A DNA stretch of 37,584 bases from Pyrinomonadaceae bacterium (GTDB taxonomy: Bacteria > Acidobacteriota > Blastocatellia > Pyrinomonadales > Pyrinomonadaceae), in contig JACCSP010000271.1 in NCBI GenBank assembly GCA_013812905.1, positions 1 through 37,584 of the forward strand, read 5' to 3'. Shown here one piece after another: positions 34,944 to 37,584 of the stretch. A program made the position numbers and the translations under genes. Position 1 is the first letter of the stretch, and each line of letters opens with the position of its first letter. The notes beneath the pieces were generated by a model. It was not told the DNA's origin and searched no databases. It was given only the letters and a program-made list of their open reading frames with translations.

Positions 34944-35010
34944 TCGGGTGTCAGGTATCGGGTGCCGGCTGAACCGGGCCTTTCCGGCACCCGATATCCG
35001 ACACCCAATA
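34944..35010 (-). repeat. Long imperfect hairpin between htrA and the ALDH gene
   Basis: The left arm (34942-34968) and right arm (34984-35010) are ~27-bp inverted repeats with about 4 mismatches. Their inner 13 bases (TATCGGGTGCCGG and its complement) are perfect. The words CGGGTGTC and ATCGGGTG are also directly repeated. It starts 10 nt after the htrA stop and ends 10 nt before the ALDH ATG. It may stabilise or terminate the htrA message, or be a dispersed intergenic repeat. There is no T-run. Confidence 0.6.
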
Positions 35011-35019
35011 CCCGTTTCT

Positions 35020-36621
35020 TTATTGGTAAGTGAACTGTAATATTCGCTGCGCTACACGATCGACTTCGCGTCGATAAGTAGAAACGTTCAACACGATGGG
35101 ATCGCCGGGTTTTAGTCCGTTTAAGACGCGCTGAAAATCCGCGAGCGTGGTCACCTGAACCCGATTGATGCGCGTGATTACGTCACCTTCACTCAACGCC
35201 GGCTGGCCGCCCGCCAGTCGCACATCGGCCGCGAGGCCATTAGGATCGACGGTTTTGACGTAGAGACCGCGCACCCCGGTCAGGTGTTTTTCCGCGACTA
35301 GTTGTTGCGTGATTTCCGCGAGGGTAATTCCGAGCTGCGGTCCATTTCCTTTGGCGTCTCCTTTGGTGTCAGACTCTTTCCTTTTTCCGCTGGGCTCCTC
35401 GGTTATCGGTATCACCTGGGGGGGAGGTCTCTCACCTAGCACAACATTCGCTGTGTTTTTTTCCAGTTTGCCATCGACGTCGCGCAGATATGTCAAAGCC
35501 ACGGACTGGCCCACCGGACTGCTCGCAACTTTTTGAATCAAATCTTGAGCGTGAGCAACGGACTGTCCATTAAACTCGACAATGATGTCGTTCGACTGAA
35601 TACCGGCCTTGGCCGCGGGTGTTAACTGCCCATCCTTAGTCTGTGTAACATCCATCACAATCGCGCCTTTGGCCTCTGGTAAACCATAGACCCTGGCAAA
35701 CTCATCTTTGACTGAGTCGAGCGTTATACCCAGAAAGCCGCGACTCACCTTTCCCTGGGACACCAACTGGCGATAGACGAAGTTGGCTTCGTTAGCCGGA
35801 AGCGCAAACCCAATACCGTTATAGTCGCCAGTGGAAGTGGCAATCTGCGAATTCACTCCAATCACTTCACCTCGCATATTCACCAACGGTCCACCGCTGT
35901 TGCCGCGATTGATCGCCGCATCGGTTTGCAGGAAACGCTGGAAACTTGTGAAGTAGGGAGTTTCTCTCTCTTTCTTGGAGATAATGCCGGCCGTGACGGT
36001 CTGGTCCAGTCCGAAGGGAGAACCCATTGCCAGCACCCAGTCGCCCACCTCTGCCGAATTGGAATCGCCCAAGGTGACGGTAGGCAAGTCCTGCGAAGCC
36101 TCGATCTTGATTACCGCAACATCCGTCTCTTCATCGATGCCCACAATCTTGCCGCGATATTTTTCGCCGGATTGAAGTCCGACAGTAATTCTAGTCGCTC
36201 CTTCAATGACATGTTCATTGGTAAGAATGTAGCCTTTCGGGCTGACGATAAATCCGCTTCCCACACCGCGAGAGGGGCGGCGCGCCTGACGCCGAAACAT
36301 GTCAAGTAAGGGGTTCGACGCCTGAGGGTCTATTTCAGCATCGTCTTTAGCAGCCGTCTCAGGAGCGGCGGTCATGGTTTCAATATTTACCACTGCGGGC
36401 TCGACTCGTCGGGCAATCTCGGCAAACGAGGCGGACAAGGCTTCCGGCGCGCGGGCAATCTGCGCTTCGTTTTGCGCTACGGTTGGTTGGCCAGAAAGCA
36501 TCGCGCCAATGCCAATACCGGCGACAAGACATGCTACTGCGAGAGCGGCAATCCAGAGCCGCAGCTTTCGCAAAATGGCCCACTCTTGAACTGTTGTTTG
36601 GTCTTGGGGACGCTCGAACAT
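35020..36621 (-). CDS. htrA: HtrA/Deg family serine protease with two PDZ domains
   Basis: A 533-aa envelope protease/chaperone. An N-terminal anchor helix (22-43) is followed by a trypsin-like domain with catalytic His137 (TNEHVIEG), Asp167 (EETDVAVIK) and Ser242 (RGNSGGPL). PDZ1 follows (RGFLGITLD through AAKAGIQSNDIIVEFNG). A charged, Gly/Lys-rich linker leads to PDZ2 (LGITLAEITQQL through LSEGDVITRINRVQV). It degrades or refolds damaged periplasmic proteins. The ATG at 36621 with AAGGCGGTGGG upstream is preferred; the ATG at 36654 lies inside a terminator-like hairpin. It is an isolated gene or the first of htrA-ALDH-ald. Confidence 0.94.
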   Translation of the reverse strand: MFERPQDQTTVQEWAILRKLRLWIAALAVACLVAGIGIGAMLSGQPTVAQNEAQIARAPEALSASFAEIARRVEPAVVNIETMTAAPETAAKDDAEIDPQASNPLLDMFRRQARRPSRGVGSGFIVSPKGYILTNEHVIEGATRITVGLQSGEKYRGKIVGIDEETDVAVIKIEASQDLPTVTLGDSNSAEVGDWVLAMGSPFGLDQTVTAGIISKKERETPYFTSFQRFLQTDAAINRGNSGGPLVNMRGEVIGVNSQIATSTGDYNGIGFALPANEANFVYRQLVSQGKVSRGFLGITLDSVKDEFARVYGLPEAKGAIVMDVTQTKDGQLTPAAKAGIQSNDIIVEFNGQSVAHAQDLIQKVASSPVGQSVALTYLRDVDGKLEKNTANVVLGERPPPQVIPITEEPSGKRKESDTKGDAKGNGPQLGITLAEITQQLVAEKHLTGVRGLYVKTVDPNGLAADVRLAGGQPALSEGDVITRINRVQVTTLADFQRVLNGLKPGDPIVLNVSTYRREVDRVAQRILQFTYQ

Positions 36622-36641
36622 AACCCACCGCCTTTTTGGGG

Positions 36642-36671
36642 AAAAAACCGACATCGGGCGCCCGATAGCGG
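36642..36671 (-). terminator. Terminator- or attenuator-like hairpin upstream of htrA
   Basis: On the minus strand the palindrome ATCGGGCGCCCGAT (36666-36653) is the centre of a CCGCT...GTCGG stem with one mismatch. It is followed at once by six T residues (36647-36642). This is the form of an intrinsic terminator. It lies downstream of the MDR gene and about 20-50 nt before the htrA start, so it may end MDR transcription or attenuate htrA. Confidence 0.5.
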
Positions 36672-36830
36672 CACCCAGGCGACTGGGAGCACGGTCGGGC
36701 GCTTATTGGAGAGTTCAGAGTATAACCAAAGCCGAAGCCAGGGGCAAAAGAAGGCTGGGGCAGGAGGCGGGGGCAGCGGGACGAGGTCTTGTTTTCCTGC
36801 CGTCTGTTTCCTGCTCCTGCCTCCTTCTCC

Positions 36831-37584
36831 TTACGGCCGGAGAAGTACCTTCAATATTCCCTTCTTAGCGCCGCGCTCCATAGCCAACAATCCATCTCGC
36901 AGCGGGTATTCTTCGCTGATCAGGCTATCCACATCAATGGCGCCTTTCTTCAGCAGATCGAGCGCAGGTGCCAATCGCCCGCAGCGTGACCCGATAATGC
37001 TGATTTCATTCACTACAATCGTCGCCGCATTTATCTCCGATGTGCCATGAAACGTAGACTTGAGAACCAGCACCCCGCGGGGCCGCAAAAGACAGACGGC
37101 TGTGTCAAAGGCAGACGCCGAGCCCGAGGCTTCGACGACCACATCAAATTCATGTCTTTTCCCAGCTGCGTTTTTGGCAGTAGCTGTTTCAATTCCGCGG
37201 CGTTCTGCGATGCGCATTTTTTCCGGGTGATGACCGATAAGCAGAACCGGCGCACCTGTTAAAGCCATCGCCTGCGCACAGAGCAAACCCAGCTTGCCAT
37301 CACCGATCACGGCCACCTTCTTATCTTTCGTAACTGGGGTGCGTTCCATAATTCCACAGGCTGCGGCCAGGGGCTCGGCGAATACAGCGTGTTCGTCAGC
37401 AATTTTCTCCGGCACTGGCAAAAGGTTCATGAGGGGAAGCCGTAGGAATTCTGCATGGGCCCCATCACGTCCTACGATTCCGAGCACGGTCCGTTTGGAA
37501 CAGTGGCGGGGATCGCCCGTACGACAGAGTTCACATTCACCGCAGCCGACATTGATTTCACCCACCACCCTTTGACCGACCAGC
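36831..37584 (-). CDS. Zinc-type MDR alcohol/polyol dehydrogenase (partial)
   Basis: The 5' end of this gene is beyond the window; the frame stays open to the edge (GQRVVGEINVGCG). The structural zinc lobe has four cysteines in CGECELCRTGDPRHC. The GroES-like domain continues (FAEPLAAACGIME). The Rossmann NAD(P) motif is VIGDGKLGLLCAQ, and the fold runs to the C-terminus (KGILKVLLRP). At least 250 residues are seen of an expected ~340. It belongs to the medium-chain dehydrogenase group of threonine, sorbitol and glucose dehydrogenases; the substrate cannot be told. A GC-rich region with GGCAGGAG repeats follows its stop. Confidence 0.9.
   Translation of the reverse strand, partial: LVGQRVVGEINVGCGECELCRTGDPRHCSKRTVLGIVGRDGAHAEFLRLPLMNLLPVPEKIADEHAVFAEPLAAACGIMERTPVTKDKKVAVIGDGKLGLLCAQAMALTGAPVLLIGHHPEKMRIAERRGIETATAKNAAGKRHEFDVVVEASGSASAFDTAVCLLRPRGVLVLKSTFHGTSEINAATIVVNEISIIGSRCGRLAPALDLLKKGAIDVDSLISEEYPLRDGLLAMERGAKKGILKVLLRP

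Overview
The window is a bacterial chromosomal fragment of moderately high G+C. Its gene content suggests a soil Acidobacteriota, perhaps Blastocatellia. The clues are a Ser/Thr kinase fused to a TolB-N-like and TPR module, the relic tail of a PD40-type kinase, a secreted WD40-caspase protein, a surface-protein relic with a DUF4214-like tail, and many short intergenic palindromes. The taxonomic call is inference from gene families only. No rRNA, CRISPR array, intact transposase or phage gene was seen.

Layout. (1) 1-5517: a CAT-anticodon tRNA (minus), then on the plus strand the last ~60 codons of a lost kinase, an intact kinase overlapping that relic by 4 nt, a YihY/BrkB membrane protein and proC. 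(2) 5636-15935, all minus: a purine-catabolism region. In transcription order it holds a three-subunit xanthine dehydrogenase (Mo, 2Fe-2S, FAD), an SGNH hydrolase, a small membrane protein, allantoinase, allantoicase, OHCU decarboxylase and 5-hydroxyisourate hydrolase. Together these cover hypoxanthine/xanthine to urate and 5-hydroxyisourate to ureidoglycolate plus urea. Urate oxidase is not in the window. A nucleotidyltransferase plus an overlapping 64-codon ORF sits between the 2Fe-2S and FAD subunit genes. A 196-bp element with ~35-bp imperfect inverted ends lies between allB and alc. (3) 16050-21212: a 1307-aa exported protein with about 14 WD40 blades and a C-terminal caspase-like domain, divergent from an exported TPR protein. 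(4) 21238-22316: a scar region with a possible IS end, a transposase-like C-terminal frame and a decayed surface-protein gene. (5) 22317-31177: a surface-polysaccharide locus with an O-antigen ligase/polymerase that carries a PDZ-like insert, two GT4-type glycosyltransferases, a MurJ/Wzx-like flippase, two SAM methyltransferases and an AsnB-type amidotransferase. (6) 31431-37584: a single-domain response regulator (plus), then on the minus strand alanine dehydrogenase, an aldehyde dehydrogenase, an HtrA/Deg protease and a zinc-type MDR dehydrogenase cut by the window edge.

The least conventional items are the NTase/small-ORF cassette inside the xanthine dehydrogenase locus, the PDZ insert in the O-antigen ligase, the methionine-rich insertion in the WD40-caspase protein, and the dispersed inverted-repeat elements. 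All are read from sequence alone; no database search was possible.
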